From the NCBI RefSeq assembly GCF_024978135.1, contig NZ_JANTEZ010000001.1, positions 186,001 to 250,000 of the forward strand: DNA of 64,000 bases, written 5' to 3'. Below the pieces are notes generated by a model. The model was not told the origin of the DNA and made no database searches. It saw only the letters and a list, made by a program, of their open reading frames with translations. The position numbers were made by a program, and so were the translations under genes. Positions 18,333 to 26,865 of this stretch are shown piece by piece; positions within the stretch are counted from its first letter, which is position 1; each line of letters opens with the position of its first letter. This DNA is from Herbiconiux gentiana. GTDB taxonomy: Bacteria; Actinomycetota; Actinomycetes; Actinomycetales; Microbacteriaceae.

Positions 18333-19616
18333 GTGCGTTCCTGGACCCGACCCGTCATCCCCGCCCTGCCCGGCCGCGGCACCCCGCCGCGACTGCACGA
18401 CGACGCGAGCGGACGGTTCCTCGACAGCGCCGACCCCGAGGCCCGGGCGACGCTCTACGTCTGCGGCATCACGCCCTACGACGCCACGCACATCGGTCAC
18501 GCGGCCACCTACCTGGCCTTCGACACGCTGCTGCGCAGCTGGCTCGACGCGGGGCTCGAGACGGCCTACACGCAGAACATCACCGACGTCGACGACCCGT
18601 TGCTCGAGCGGGCCGCCGCCACCGGGGTCGACTGGCGTGAGCTGGCGGCGAGCCAGATCGAGCTGTTCCGCACCGACATGGCCGCCCTCGGCGTCGTGCC
18701 GCCCGACGACTACGTCGGGGTCACCGAGACGATCGAGAGCATCGCGCGCGCCGTCGACGAGCTGCGCTCCCGCGGCATCGCGTACGCGGTGCCGACGCCC
18801 GACGCCCTCTCGCCCGGGGCCACGGACTGGTACTTCGACATCGCCGCCGCCGAGCGGGCCACGCCCTGGGTGCTCGGCTCGGAGAGCGGGCTCGACCGGG
18901 CGACCATGAGCCGGCTGTTCGCCGAGCGCGGGGGAGACCCCGACCGGCCCGGGAAGCGCGATCCGCTCGACCCGCTGCTCTGGCGGGTGGAGCGGGCGGG
19001 CGAGCCCGCGTGGGACACCCCCTTCGAGCTGGTCGGCCGTGGGCGACCCGGATGGCACATCGAGTGCTCGGTGATCGCGCGCGAGACCCTCGGCGACACG
19101 ATCTGCGTGCAGGGCGGCGGCGGCGACCTCGTCTTCCCGCACCACGAGTTCAGCGCGGCGCACGCCACGGCGCTCACCGACGAGCGCTTCGCACGGGTCA
19201 ACGCGCACGGCGGGCTGGTGGCGTTCGACGGCGAGAAGATGTCGAAGTCGCTCGGCAACCTCGTGCTGGTGTCGGAGCTTCGTGCGGCGGGCGTGGAGCC
19301 GGCCGCAGTGCGGCTGGCGGTGCTCGCGCATCCGTACCGCGACGACTGGGAGTGGCACCGCGGCGACGAGCTGCTCGCCGCGGAGCGCCTGGCCGGCTGG
19401 CGGGCGGCCGCCGCGCGCGATGCCGACGAGGCCCCCGGGGGCGACGCCGACGAGGCGCTGCCGCTGCTCGAGCGCGTGCGGGCGCGCCTGCACGACGACC
19501 TCGACACCCCCGGCGCCCTGGAGGCGTTCGACACCTGGTTCGACGAGCCGCACCCGGCGGCGGCCACCGCCCTCGCGGCCGACACCCTCGACGCCCTGCT
19601 GGGCATCCGCCTCTAG
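18333..19616 (+). CDS. mshC: Cysteine:1D-myo-inosityl 2-amino-2-deoxy-alpha-D-glucopyranoside ligase (mycothiol synthesis)
   Basis: A 427-residue ATP-dependent ligase that joins cysteine to GlcN-inositol, the third step of mycothiol synthesis. It is a cysteinyl-tRNA synthetase paralogue: zinc ligand Cys in YVCGITPYDATHIGHA, the HIGH-type motif THIGHAATY, HIECSVIA, HHEFSAAHA for zinc, and the KMSKS motif GEKMSKSLGN. MshC, unlike CysRS, begins with a short N-terminus and has the CGITPYDATHIGHAATY signature and lacks the tRNA anticodon domain. Read from a GTG with no leader. Presence of mycothiol synthesis supports the actinobacterial assignment. Confidence 0.96.
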   Translation: MRSWTRPVIPALPGRGTPPRLHDDASGRFLDSADPEARATLYVCGITPYDATHIGHAATYLAFDTLLRSWLDAGLETAYTQNITDVDDPLLERAAATGVDWRELAASQIELFRTDMAALGVVPPDDYVGVTETIESIARAVDELRSRGIAYAVPTPDALSPGATDWYFDIAAAERATPWVLGSESGLDRATMSRLFAERGGDPDRPGKRDPLDPLLWRVERAGEPAWDTPFELVGRGRPGWHIECSVIARETLGDTICVQGGGGDLVFPHHEFSAAHATALTDERFARVNAHGGLVAFDGEKMSKSLGNLVLVSELRAAGVEPAAVRLAVLAHPYRDDWEWHRGDELLAAERLAGWRAAAARDADEAPGGDADEALPLLERVRARLHDDLDTPGALEAFDTWFDEPHPAAATALAADTLDALLGIRL

Positions 19617-19660
19617 GCCTCGGAGCTCTGGGCCTCAGTGCTCCAGGCCCCGGAGCAGGG

Positions 19661-20551
19661 TCAGTCGCGGCGCCAGGGCTCGTCGGGTCGGGAGTCGCCG
19701 CCCGCGCGGCCGTCACCGCGCTTGCGCAGGTAGCGCTCGAACTCCTGCGCGATCGCCTCGCCGCTCGCCTCGGGCGAGTCGACGGTGTCGCGCGCCTGCT
19801 CGAGCTGCTGGATGTAGGCCGCCATGTCCTCGTCCTCACCCGCGAGGGCGTCGATGCCCGTCTCCCAGGCGCTCGACTCGTCGACCAGCTCGCCGCGGTT
19901 GACCGAGACGCCGATGAGCTCCTCGATCTTCTCGATCAGGGCGAGCGTGGCCTTCGGCGACGGCGCGTTGTGCACGTAGTGCGGCACCGACGCCCACACC
20001 GACACCGTGGGGATGCCCGCGTTCTCGGTGGCCTCGGCGATGGCGCTGAGGATGCCCACCGGCCCCTCGTAGCTGGAGCGCTCGACGTCGAGCTCGCTGC
20101 GGACGACGGGGTTCTCGCTCGTGGAGAACACCGAGATGGGGCGGGTGTGCGGCACGTCGGCGAGCATCGCCCCGAGCAGGATGACACCCGTGATGTCTTC
20201 CGCGATCGCCGTCGACATCACCTCGGCGACGAAGCGCCGCCAGTTGCGCGAGGGCTCGGTGCCGAGCAGCAGGTAGAGCTGCGGCCCCTCGGCCGGCGCC
20301 GTCGAGTCGGTCGGCCCGAAGATCGAGGCGCCCGGCCAGACGAGCACGCGCTTGCCGTCGTCGTCGACCGTGACGTTCGGCCGGTTGAACTGGAAGTCGA
20401 AGTACTCCTCGGCGTCGACGTCGGCGATCTGCACGACGTCGAGCTGCTCCTTCAGCACGTTCAGGGCTCCGGTCGCGGCCTCTCCGGCGTCGTTCCATCC
20501 TTCGAACGCGACCAGGAGAAGTCGTCCACGCTGGAATCCGTTGTCTGTCAC
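19661..20551 (-). CDS. PAC2-family protein (proteasome assembly chaperone-like)
   Basis: A 296-residue cytoplasmic protein of the PAC2 superfamily, recognised from the N-terminal LLVAFEGWNDAGEAATGAL segment, the mid-protein GTEPSRNWRRFVAEV, and GVSVWASVPHYVH in the purine-nucleoside-phosphorylase-like fold. Archaeal and eukaryotic relatives help assemble 20S proteasomes; bacterial function is unknown. The C-terminal 60 residues are charged and probably coiled. It is read opposite to its neighbours, with GTG at 20551. Its place between mshC and trmI is conserved in actinobacteria, yet no proteasome gene is present here. Confidence 0.88.
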   Translation of the reverse strand: MTDNGFQRGRLLLVAFEGWNDAGEAATGALNVLKEQLDVVQIADVDAEEYFDFQFNRPNVTVDDDGKRVLVWPGASIFGPTDSTAPAEGPQLYLLLGTEPSRNWRRFVAEVMSTAIAEDITGVILLGAMLADVPHTRPISVFSTSENPVVRSELDVERSSYEGPVGILSAIAEATENAGIPTVSVWASVPHYVHNAPSPKATLALIEKIEELIGVSVNRGELVDESSAWETGIDALAGEDEDMAAYIQQLEQARDTVDSPEASGEAIAQEFERYLRKRGDGRAGGDSRPDEPWRRD

Positions 20552-20646
20552 CGTGATGGGTACCTCACTGCCTTCCGGACCTCCGCACGGTGCGGGTGCC
20601 GTGCATCAAGGATAGGCGGTCGCCGGGATTCCCGAGGCGGGGCCCG

Positions 20647-20652
20647 TAGACT
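20647..20652 (+). promoter_or_regulatory. -10 hexamer of HAD-trmI transcript (leaderless)
   Basis: TAGACT, eight bases before the GTG at 20661. Confidence 0.45.
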
Positions 20653-20660
20653 GTTCGCCC

Positions 20661-21344
20661 GTGACTGAATCCACCTCCGCCACCCGGCCCCGCCCCACGG
20701 CCCTCCTCTGGGACATGGACGGCACGATCGTCGACACCGAGCCGTACTGGATGCGCGCCCAGGAGGAGCTCGTCTCCTCCTTCGGCGGAAGCTGGACGCA
20801 CGAGGCCGCCATGACGCTCGTGGGCTCGGGCCTCGACCGCACCGCCCGCATCCTGCAGGAGCACGGCGTCGAGATGGAGTCTCAGCCGATCATCGAGCTG
20901 CTCTCCACCCGCGTGATGGAGCAGATCAGCGAGCGGATGCCCTGGCGACCCGGTGCCCTGGAGCTGCTCACCGAGGCGCACGAGGCAGGCGTGCCGATGG
21001 CCCTCGTCACGATGTCGATAGGGCGGATGGCGCAGCACGTCGCCGACCACATCCCGTTCCCCGCGTTCTCCACCGTGGTCTCGGCCGACGTCGTGACGAT
21101 GTCGAAGCCGCACCCCGAGGCCTACCTCACCGCCGCCGAGCGCCTCGGTGTCGACATCGCCGGCGCCGTCGCGATCGAGGACTCGCCCACCGGGGTGGCC
21201 TCGGCCGTCGCCTCCGGGGCCACCGTGATCGGCGTCGAGCACCTGCTGCCACTCGAGGGCACCGACGCCCACGTGGTCTGGCCGTCGCTCGCCGGCCGTG
21301 GCCTCGACGACGTCTCCGCCCAGCTCGAGGCGGCCGCCGCGTGA
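20661..21344 (+). CDS. HAD-superfamily phosphatase
   Basis: A 227-residue cytoplasmic phosphatase or phosphomutase. Motif I is WDMDGTIVDTE (nucleophile and acid Asp), motif II VTMS (Ser/Thr), motif III Lys in SKPHPEAYL, motif IV AIEDSPTGVASA. The small helical cap makes it a subfamily IA (beta-phosphoglucomutase/CbbY-like) member. Substrate unknown. The stop overlaps the start of trmI by four bases (GTGA), so the two are translationally coupled. Confidence 0.9.
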   Translation: MTESTSATRPRPTALLWDMDGTIVDTEPYWMRAQEELVSSFGGSWTHEAAMTLVGSGLDRTARILQEHGVEMESQPIIELLSTRVMEQISERMPWRPGALELLTEAHEAGVPMALVTMSIGRMAQHVADHIPFPAFSTVVSADVVTMSKPHPEAYLTAAERLGVDIAGAVAIEDSPTGVASAVASGATVIGVEHLLPLEGTDAHVVWPSLAGRGLDDVSAQLEAAAA

Positions 21345-22411
21345 GCGCCCAGTACAGCGGGCCGTTCCGCGAGGGCGACCGGGTGCAGCTCACCGGGCCC
21401 AAGAACAAGCTGAACTCGATCACGCTCGAATCGGGCAAGGTGTTCCACTCGCACCGTGGCTACATCGACCACGACGCCCTGATCGGCCTGCCCGACGGCT
21501 CGGTCGTCGAGAACTCCGTCGGCGTCGAGCACCTCGCGCTCCGCCCGCTGCTCACCGACTTCGTGATGTCGATGCCGCGCGGCGCCGCCATCATCTACCC
21601 GAAGGACGCCGCCCAGATCCTCGGGCAGGCCGACGTCTTCCCCGGCGCCACGGTGGTCGAGGCGGGGGTCGGCTCCGGCGCGCTCTCGCTCTGGCTGCTG
21701 CGCGCCATCGGGCCCGGCGGCCGGCTGTCGAGCTTCGAACGGCGCGAGGAGTTCGCCGACGTCGCCCGGGGCAACGTCGCGGCGTACTTCGGCCGCGACC
21801 CCGAGGAGTGGACGGTGACGGTCGGCGATCTCGTCGAGGCGCTGCCGGCCGCGCATCCGGAGCACTCGGTCGACCGGGTCGTGCTCGACATGCTCGCCCC
21901 GTGGGAGGGCGTCGACGTCGTCGCCGACGCCCTGAAGCCCGGCGGGGTCGTGCTCTGCTACGTCGCCACGGTCACGCAGCTCTCCCGCACGGTCGAGGCG
22001 CTGCGCGACACCGGCCTGTTCACGAACCCGGTGCCGAACGAGACGATGATCCGCGGCTGGCACGTCGAGGGTCTCGCCGTCAGGCCCGACCACCGGATGA
22101 TCGGGCACACCGGTTTCCTGGTCAGCGCCCGACGGCTCGCCCCGGGCGCGGTGCTGCCCGAGCTGAAGCGCCGCCCCTCGAAGACCGACTTCTCCGACGA
22201 GGACATGGACGCCTGGACCCCGGGCGCCCTCGGCGAGCGGGGGATCAGCCCGAAGAGCCTGCGGAAGCGGGTGCGGGCCGCCACGGCCACGGCGGATGCG
22301 GCGCTGGCGCGCGAGGCCCGCGAGGGCACGGCCCCGGGCCGCACCGACGGCGCGGCCGCAGGTGCCGCCAAGGGTGCGGCCGAGAGCGCTCCGCAGGATG
22401 AAATAGGATGA
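21341..22411 (+). CDS. trmI: tRNA (adenine(58)-N1)-methyltransferase
   Basis: A 356-residue S-adenosylmethionine-dependent enzyme that makes m1A58 in the T loop of tRNAs and stabilises their fold. The N-terminal beta barrel (FREGDRVQLTGPKNK, HSHRGYIDHDALIGL) precedes the Rossmann domain with VVEAGVGSGALSLWLL (SAM binding) and VVLDMLAPWE. Actinobacterial TrmI carries a C-terminal extension such as the Ala/Gly-rich tail seen here from about residue 305. Starts with GTG overlapping the HAD gene stop. In many actinobacteria this gene is followed by the proteasome ATPase gene; here it is followed by the FKBP lipoprotein gene. Confidence 0.94.
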   Translation: MSAQYSGPFREGDRVQLTGPKNKLNSITLESGKVFHSHRGYIDHDALIGLPDGSVVENSVGVEHLALRPLLTDFVMSMPRGAAIIYPKDAAQILGQADVFPGATVVEAGVGSGALSLWLLRAIGPGGRLSSFERREEFADVARGNVAAYFGRDPEEWTVTVGDLVEALPAAHPEHSVDRVVLDMLAPWEGVDVVADALKPGGVVLCYVATVTQLSRTVEALRDTGLFTNPVPNETMIRGWHVEGLAVRPDHRMIGHTGFLVSARRLAPGAVLPELKRRPSKTDFSDEDMDAWTPGALGERGISPKSLRKRVRAATATADAALAREAREGTAPGRTDGAAAGAAKGAAESAPQDEIG

Positions 22412-22458
22412 TCTCGCTCACCGGGCCGTCGGCTCGTCGAACGCAGGAAAGAGGATCC

Positions 22459-23388
22459 GTGCGCAAGCTCCCCGCGCTCATTCTGTCGGCAGGTCTCCTG
22501 CTCTCGCTCGCCGCGTGCTCGACCGGCGCGAACGCCGCCGACGGCTGCTCCGACATTACCGCGCCCGGCCAGGCCAGCGAGTCCGTCTCCGTCACCGGCG
22601 ACGTCGGCGGCACCCAGACGGTCTCGTTCCCCTCGCCGCTCGTCGCCGACTCGGCAGAGCTGTCGACCGTCGTCTCGAACGACGACCCCGACGCGGCCGT
22701 CGCCGGCTTCGGCGGCATCGTCAACACCAGCTACTCCATCTACGACGGCCAGACCGGCGCCGCCGTGGGCTCGCCCTCGACCGGCCTGATCGCCGTCTCC
22801 GACACCCTCCCGCAGGGTCTCCAGGACGCCCTGGCCTGCGCCTCGGCCGGCGAGCGGGTCGCCCTGGTGCTCCCGAACGAAGACGCAGCGACAATCGTCC
22901 AGGGCGCACCCGGCTCGGTCGTCATGGTGTTCGACGTCGAGCGCACCTACCCGCACAGCGCGAGCGGCACCCCGCAGCCGGCGCAGTCGGGCTTCCCGGC
23001 CGTCGTGCGCGACGAGACCGGCCGCCCGGGCATCACGGTCACCTCCACCGAGGCTCCGGATGCCGCGGAGTCCGCCCTCCTCATCAAGGGCGACGGCGAC
23101 ACCGTGGCCGAGGGCGACGCCCTGCTCGTGCAGGTCACCTCGGTCAGCTACGCCGAGCCGCGCCGCGCCTCGGTGAACACCTGGGAGGAGGGCTCGCCTC
23201 AGCTCTGGCTGGCCTCCGACGACACCACGAAGACCACCGGATCGAAGCAGCCCGCCGGCATCGGGCAGTTCCTGATCGGCCAGCCGGTCGGGTCTCAGGT
23301 GCTCGTGGTGCTGCCGACCGACGACGGCAGCTCGGCCACCGCGTGGGTCGTCGACGTCCTCGGCGTCGTCCCGCCCGCCGCGGGCTGA
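22459..23388 (+). CDS. FKBP-type peptidyl-prolyl isomerase-like lipoprotein
   Basis: A 309-residue exported lipoprotein. The signal peptide ends in the lipobox SLAAC (Cys20). Two FKBP-like regions are suggested: residues about 45-160 (degenerate) and about 205-305, where KGDGDTVAEGDALLVQVTSVSY and GQFLIGQPVGSQVLVVLP follow the FKBP pattern. The usual catalytic VFDSSY-type segment is not recognisable, so isomerase activity is uncertain and it may act only as an extracytoplasmic chaperone. GTG 22459 is preceded by GAAAGAGG. It lies in the FKBP-pafB-pafC-tatA order common in actinobacteria. Confidence 0.82.
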   Translation: MRKLPALILSAGLLLSLAACSTGANAADGCSDITAPGQASESVSVTGDVGGTQTVSFPSPLVADSAELSTVVSNDDPDAAVAGFGGIVNTSYSIYDGQTGAAVGSPSTGLIAVSDTLPQGLQDALACASAGERVALVLPNEDAATIVQGAPGSVVMVFDVERTYPHSASGTPQPAQSGFPAVVRDETGRPGITVTSTEAPDAAESALLIKGDGDTVAEGDALLVQVTSVSYAEPRRASVNTWEEGSPQLWLASDDTTKTTGSKQPAGIGQFLIGQPVGSQVLVVLPTDDGSSATAWVVDVLGVVPPAAG

Positions 23389-23403
23389 TCGGCCCGCACG
23401 GCC

Positions 23404-23409
23404 TAGACT
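23404..23409 (+). promoter_or_regulatory. -10 hexamer of pafBC transcript (leaderless)
   Basis: TAGACT, six bases before the GTG at 23416. It gives pafBC a promoter separate from the FKBP gene just upstream. Confidence 0.5.
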
Positions 23410-23415
23410 GGACGG

Positions 23416-24423
23416 GTGCCCTCGCGTAGCAAGACCCCGCCTTCGGTGCCGGTCGAGGAGCGCCTGTTCAGCCTCGTGCTCGCGCTCCTCGCGACCGAGG
23501 CCGGCCTGACCAAGGGCGAGATCCTGTCCACGGTGCAGGGCTACCGTCAGCGGTACTCGGCGAACGGCGACAACGCGAGCCTGGAGCGCCAGTTCGAGCG
23601 CGACAAGGACGACATCCGCGAGCTCGGCGTGCCGCTCGAGGCGATCGACACCCCGGGCGAGCCGGGCAACAACCAGTCGCTGCGCTACCGCATCCCGCGC
23701 ACGGCCTACGAGCTGCCGGCCGACATCAGCTTCTCCGACGCCGAGACCACCCTGCTGAACCTCGCCGCCATGGCGTGGCGGGAGGGGTCGCTGTCGCGGG
23801 AGTCCCGCCGGGCGCTGCTGAAGCTGCGCTCGATCGGCGTCGAGACGAGCGATCCCGTGCTCGGCTACGCCCCGCGCATCCGCACCCGCGACGCCGCCTT
23901 CGAGCCCCTCAACGACGCCCTCTCGCGCGGGGTGGGCGCGTCGTTCGCCTACCTCAAGCCCGGTGACGCGGCGGCGCGCCTGCGCACCGTCACCCCGCTA
24001 GCCCTCGTGCAGCACCAGGGCCGCTGGCACCTCAAGGCGATCGACACCGGTGTCGGCGAGCCCCGCACCTTCCTGCTGTCGCGCATCACCGGCCCCGTCA
24101 AGCTCGGCCGCACCCCGGTCGACGTGCCGCCCGGGGACTACGCGGCGATCGCCCTCGCCGAGCTCGACGCCATCTGGGAGGCCAACGTGGCCGAGCTCGA
24201 GGTCGTCGCGGGCAGCGACGCCCAGGTGCGCCTCGGCCGCAGGCGTGGGGCGACGAGCCCGGGGGAGGGCCGCCTGCTGCTGCACTTCACCGACCTCAAC
24301 CTGCTCGCCGACGAGCTCGCCGGCTTCGGCCCCGAGGTGCTCGTGATCGGCCCGGAGCATCTGCGCCACGCGGTCGTCGAGCGGCTCGAGCAAGCGGTCC
24401 GCACCCACGAGGAGGCCGTCTGA
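23416..24423 (+). CDS. pafB: WYL-domain transcriptional regulator PafB
   Basis: A 335-residue protein with an N-terminal winged-helix (ERLFSLVLALLATEAGLTKGEIL, residues about 11-65), a central WYL domain (around GRWHLKAIDTGVGEPRTFLLSRITG, residues about 205-230) and a WCX C-terminal extension. With PafC it forms the heterodimeric activator of the mycobacterial DNA-damage response, which drives recA and repair genes independently of LexA. The stop codon overlaps the pafC start by one base. The WYL residues are partly replaced (WHL), as usual for PafB. Confidence 0.92.
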   Translation: MPSRSKTPPSVPVEERLFSLVLALLATEAGLTKGEILSTVQGYRQRYSANGDNASLERQFERDKDDIRELGVPLEAIDTPGEPGNNQSLRYRIPRTAYELPADISFSDAETTLLNLAAMAWREGSLSRESRRALLKLRSIGVETSDPVLGYAPRIRTRDAAFEPLNDALSRGVGASFAYLKPGDAAARLRTVTPLALVQHQGRWHLKAIDTGVGEPRTFLLSRITGPVKLGRTPVDVPPGDYAAIALAELDAIWEANVAELEVVAGSDAQVRLGRRRGATSPGEGRLLLHFTDLNLLADELAGFGPEVLVIGPEHLRHAVVERLEQAVRTHEEAV

Positions 24424-25463
24424 TGGCGCGCGACGCCCAGCCCTTCGCCTTCGCGCAGGACAAGCTGACCTTCCTGCTGTCCCTCGTGCCCTATCTGATC
24501 GACCTCGGCCGGGTCTCCGTCGCCGAGGCGGCCGCGCACTTCCAGGTCAGCGAGAAGCAGATCCGCGACGCGGTCACTCTCATCGCGGTCTCCGGCGTGC
24601 CCGGCGAGACCACCCAGTACCAGCACGGCGACCTCTTCGACATCTCCTGGGACGACTTCGACGAGCGCGACGAGATCGTGATCACCCACATGGTCGCCCT
24701 CGACGACTCGCCCCGCTTCTCGGCCCGCGAGGCCGCCGCGCTGATCGCCGGGCTGCAGTACCTCCAGTCGCTTCCCGAGAACGTCGACAGCGGCGTCTAC
24801 TCGTCGCTGATGGACAAGCTCGCCCGCGGCGCCTCCGAGCGTCCGAGCCAGGTGGCGATCGCCGGCTCCGACACCACCGCGTCGCTCGCCGAGGTGCGTG
24901 ACGCGGTCGCCCGCCGGCTGCAGATCTCCTTCGACTATCTCTCGGCCCGTGGCTCGCGCGAGCGGCGCACCGTCGATCCGCTGCGCATCGACTCCGACGA
25001 CGAGAACTGGTACCTCCGCGCCTGGGACCACGCCCGCAGCGCCGTGCGCACCTTCCGGCTCGACCGCATGACGGGCATCACCGTCACCGACATCCCCGTC
25101 TCGGGCAGTCACGACGACGTGCCGCTCGGCGACCGCCTGTTCGTCGGCGGCGACGACGACCTCCTGGTGACCATCGAGCTCGACCCCTCGGCCATGGCGC
25201 TCCTCGGCGAGTTCGTCTCGAGCGTCGACGAGACCGCGCCGGCCGACGGGGGCGTCGGCGAGAGCGATGACGCGGGCGGGGCGGATGCTCGGCAGCCCGC
25301 TCCCGGGCGGGTGCGCACGCGCATCCGCGTCGCCCACGTGCACAGCCTGAAGCGTCTCGTCACCGCGATGCCGTCGGCGGTCACGATCGTCGACCCGCCC
25401 GAGGCCAGGGCCGCGGTCGTCGACTGGGCGGGCGCCGCGCTCGACCGGTACCGGACGGCCTAG
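24423..25463 (+). CDS. pafC: WYL-domain transcriptional regulator PafC
   Basis: A 346-residue partner of PafB with the same layout: an HTH (DLGRVSVAEAAAHFQVSEKQIRDAV) near the N-terminus, WYL core ENWYLRAWDHARSAVRTFRLDRM near residues 195-215, and a C-terminal WCX domain. Known function: DNA-damage-responsive activation together with PafB. A Gly/Asp-rich low-complexity insert lies at about residues 265-290. The stop codon TAG is part of the -10 hexamer of the following gene. Confidence 0.92.
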   Translation: MARDAQPFAFAQDKLTFLLSLVPYLIDLGRVSVAEAAAHFQVSEKQIRDAVTLIAVSGVPGETTQYQHGDLFDISWDDFDERDEIVITHMVALDDSPRFSAREAAALIAGLQYLQSLPENVDSGVYSSLMDKLARGASERPSQVAIAGSDTTASLAEVRDAVARRLQISFDYLSARGSRERRTVDPLRIDSDDENWYLRAWDHARSAVRTFRLDRMTGITVTDIPVSGSHDDVPLGDRLFVGGDDDLLVTIELDPSAMALLGEFVSSVDETAPADGGVGESDDAGGADARQPAPGRVRTRIRVAHVHSLKRLVTAMPSAVTIVDPPEARAAVVDWAGAALDRYRTA

Positions 25464-25466
25464 GCT
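25461..25466 (+). promoter_or_regulatory. -10 hexamer for the 25473 gene, overlapping the pafC stop (leaderless)
   Basis: TAGGCT, six bases before the ATG at 25473; its first three bases are the pafC stop codon. Confidence 0.45.
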
Positions 25467-25472
25467 TACGAC

Positions 25473-25814
25473 ATGGCGTGGTGGGCGTGGCTGATCATCT
25501 GGACCGTGCTGGTGCTCGGTCTGTTCGGCATGCTCGCCCTGGTCGGCCTGCGGCTGTGGCGGAAGTCCCGCGCGACCCTCGCGGCGCTCGAGGAGCTGAC
25601 CGAGAAGGTCGCTCGGCTGGCCGAGAACGTCGAGCAGCTGCAGCCCGAGCAGCCGACGGAGCGCGCCATCCTGACCGGCTACGCCGAGATCGCCCGGCGT
25701 CACGACATCCGGCGCGACCGTCGCTCCGAATACCGTGAGGACCGCCGAGCGGCCCGACTGGCCCGAGGTAAACTGCTCATCAGGCCCGACACCGTACCGA
25801 CCCTAAGGAAGTAA
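25473..25814 (+). CDS. Small single-pass membrane protein, uncharacterised
   Basis: A 113-residue protein. Residues 3-28 (WWAWLIIWTVLVLGLFGMLALVG in part) form one membrane helix; residues 33-60 look like a coiled coil (Leu/Glu-rich); the remainder is very rich in Arg. It lies between pafC and tatA with five bases to tatA, so it is probably co-expressed with the Tat genes. It resembles no family I can name; TatB-like topology (one helix plus amphipathic and charged tail) is suggestive but the sequence lacks the TatB glycine-proline hinge. Confidence 0.8.
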   Translation: MAWWAWLIIWTVLVLGLFGMLALVGLRLWRKSRATLAALEELTEKVARLAENVEQLQPEQPTERAILTGYAEIARRHDIRRDRRSEYREDRRAARLARGKLLIRPDTVPTLRK

Positions 25815-25819
25815 GACCG

Positions 25820-26062
25820 ATGCTCGGAAACGCATTCACCGGATGGCACCTCATCGCCATCCTGGTCGTCATCCTGCTGCTGTTCGGTGCGACCCGCCTC
25901 CCCGCCCTCTCGAAGAGCCTCGGCCAGTCGATGCGCATCTTCAAGAACGAGACGCGGGCCATGAAAGACGAGAACGCGGCCGAGAAGTCCGCCACCTCGA
26001 ACCCCGCCGACCCCGGCTACCAGGCGGGAACGACGAGCACCACTGAGCCTCCGAAGTCGTAG
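25820..26062 (+). CDS. tatA: Sec-independent protein translocase subunit TatA
   Basis: An 80-residue Tat pore component. One N-terminal membrane helix, the hinge FGATRLPALSKSLGQS (Phe-Gly and the conserved amphipathic helix), then an acidic disordered tail. It oligomerises with TatC to export folded proteins with RR signals. ATG 25820 follows AAGGAAG. The gene is separated from tatC by five bases; no tatB gene is beside it. Confidence 0.95.
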   Translation: MLGNAFTGWHLIAILVVILLLFGATRLPALSKSLGQSMRIFKNETRAMKDENAAEKSATSNPADPGYQAGTTSTTEPPKS

Positions 26063-26067
26063 GAGCC

Positions 26068-26865
26068 GTGGCCGCAGCATCTCCGCGGCCGACGCGCTCC
26101 CGTGACGGGCGGATGTCTCTCGGCGCCCACCTGATCGAGCTGCGCAAGCGGCTGTTCCTCGCCGCCCTCGGGCTGGTGATCGGCATGGTCGTCGGCTGGA
26201 TCGTCTCCGACGTCGTCCTCCAGGCGCTCATCCACCCGATCACCGAGATCGCGGCCGAGCAGGGGCGCGACGCCTCGCTGAACTTCACCGACATCTCCTC
26301 CGCGTTCGACCTGCGCATCCAGATCGCCTTCACCGTCGGCGTCGTCATCTCCTCACCGGTCTGGCTCTATCAGCTCTGGGCGTTCGTGATGCCGGGGCTG
26401 AAGAAGAGCGAGAAGCGCTACGCGATCGGCTTCCTCGCCTCGGCGGTGCCGCTGTTCCTCGCCGGGTGCGCGGCCGGCTGGTACGTGCTGCCGCACATGG
26501 TGGTGCTGCTCACGGGCTTCGCTCCCGAGGGCACGACCGCGCTGCTCACGGCGCGGTCGTACTTCGACTTCGTGCTGAAGCTCGTGCTGGTGATCGGGGT
26601 GGCCTTCGTGCTGCCCGTGTTCCTCGTGCTGCTGAACGTCGCCGGGGTGCTCTCGGCGGTCGCGATCCTCAAGTCCTGGCGCATCGCCATCCTCGCCATC
26701 ACGGTGTTCACCGCGATCGCGACCCCGGCGGCCGACGTGATGTCGATGTTCCTGCTCGCCGTGCCGATGGTGCTGCTCTACTTCACCGCAGCGGGCATAG
26801 CCTGGTTGCACGACCGGCGCGTGCGCCGGGCGCAGCAGAGCTACGATGTGGAATGGGCGGTCTGA
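26068..26865 (+). CDS. tatC: Sec-independent protein translocase subunit TatC
   Basis: A 265-residue six-helix membrane protein that recognises twin-arginine signals. The conserved cytoplasmic entry SLGAHLIELRKRLF (near residue 14, including the Glu contacting the signal) and FxxP-type loop segments (PVWLYQLWAFVMPGLKKSEKRY) are present. GTG start at 26068, five bases after tatA. The stop TGA overlaps the helY start by one base. Confidence 0.95.
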   Translation: MAAASPRPTRSRDGRMSLGAHLIELRKRLFLAALGLVIGMVVGWIVSDVVLQALIHPITEIAAEQGRDASLNFTDISSAFDLRIQIAFTVGVVISSPVWLYQLWAFVMPGLKKSEKRYAIGFLASAVPLFLAGCAAGWYVLPHMVVLLTGFAPEGTTALLTARSYFDFVLKLVLVIGVAFVLPVFLVLLNVAGVLSAVAILKSWRIAILAITVFTAIATPAADVMSMFLLAVPMVLLYFTAAGIAWLHDRRVRRAQQSYDVEWAV

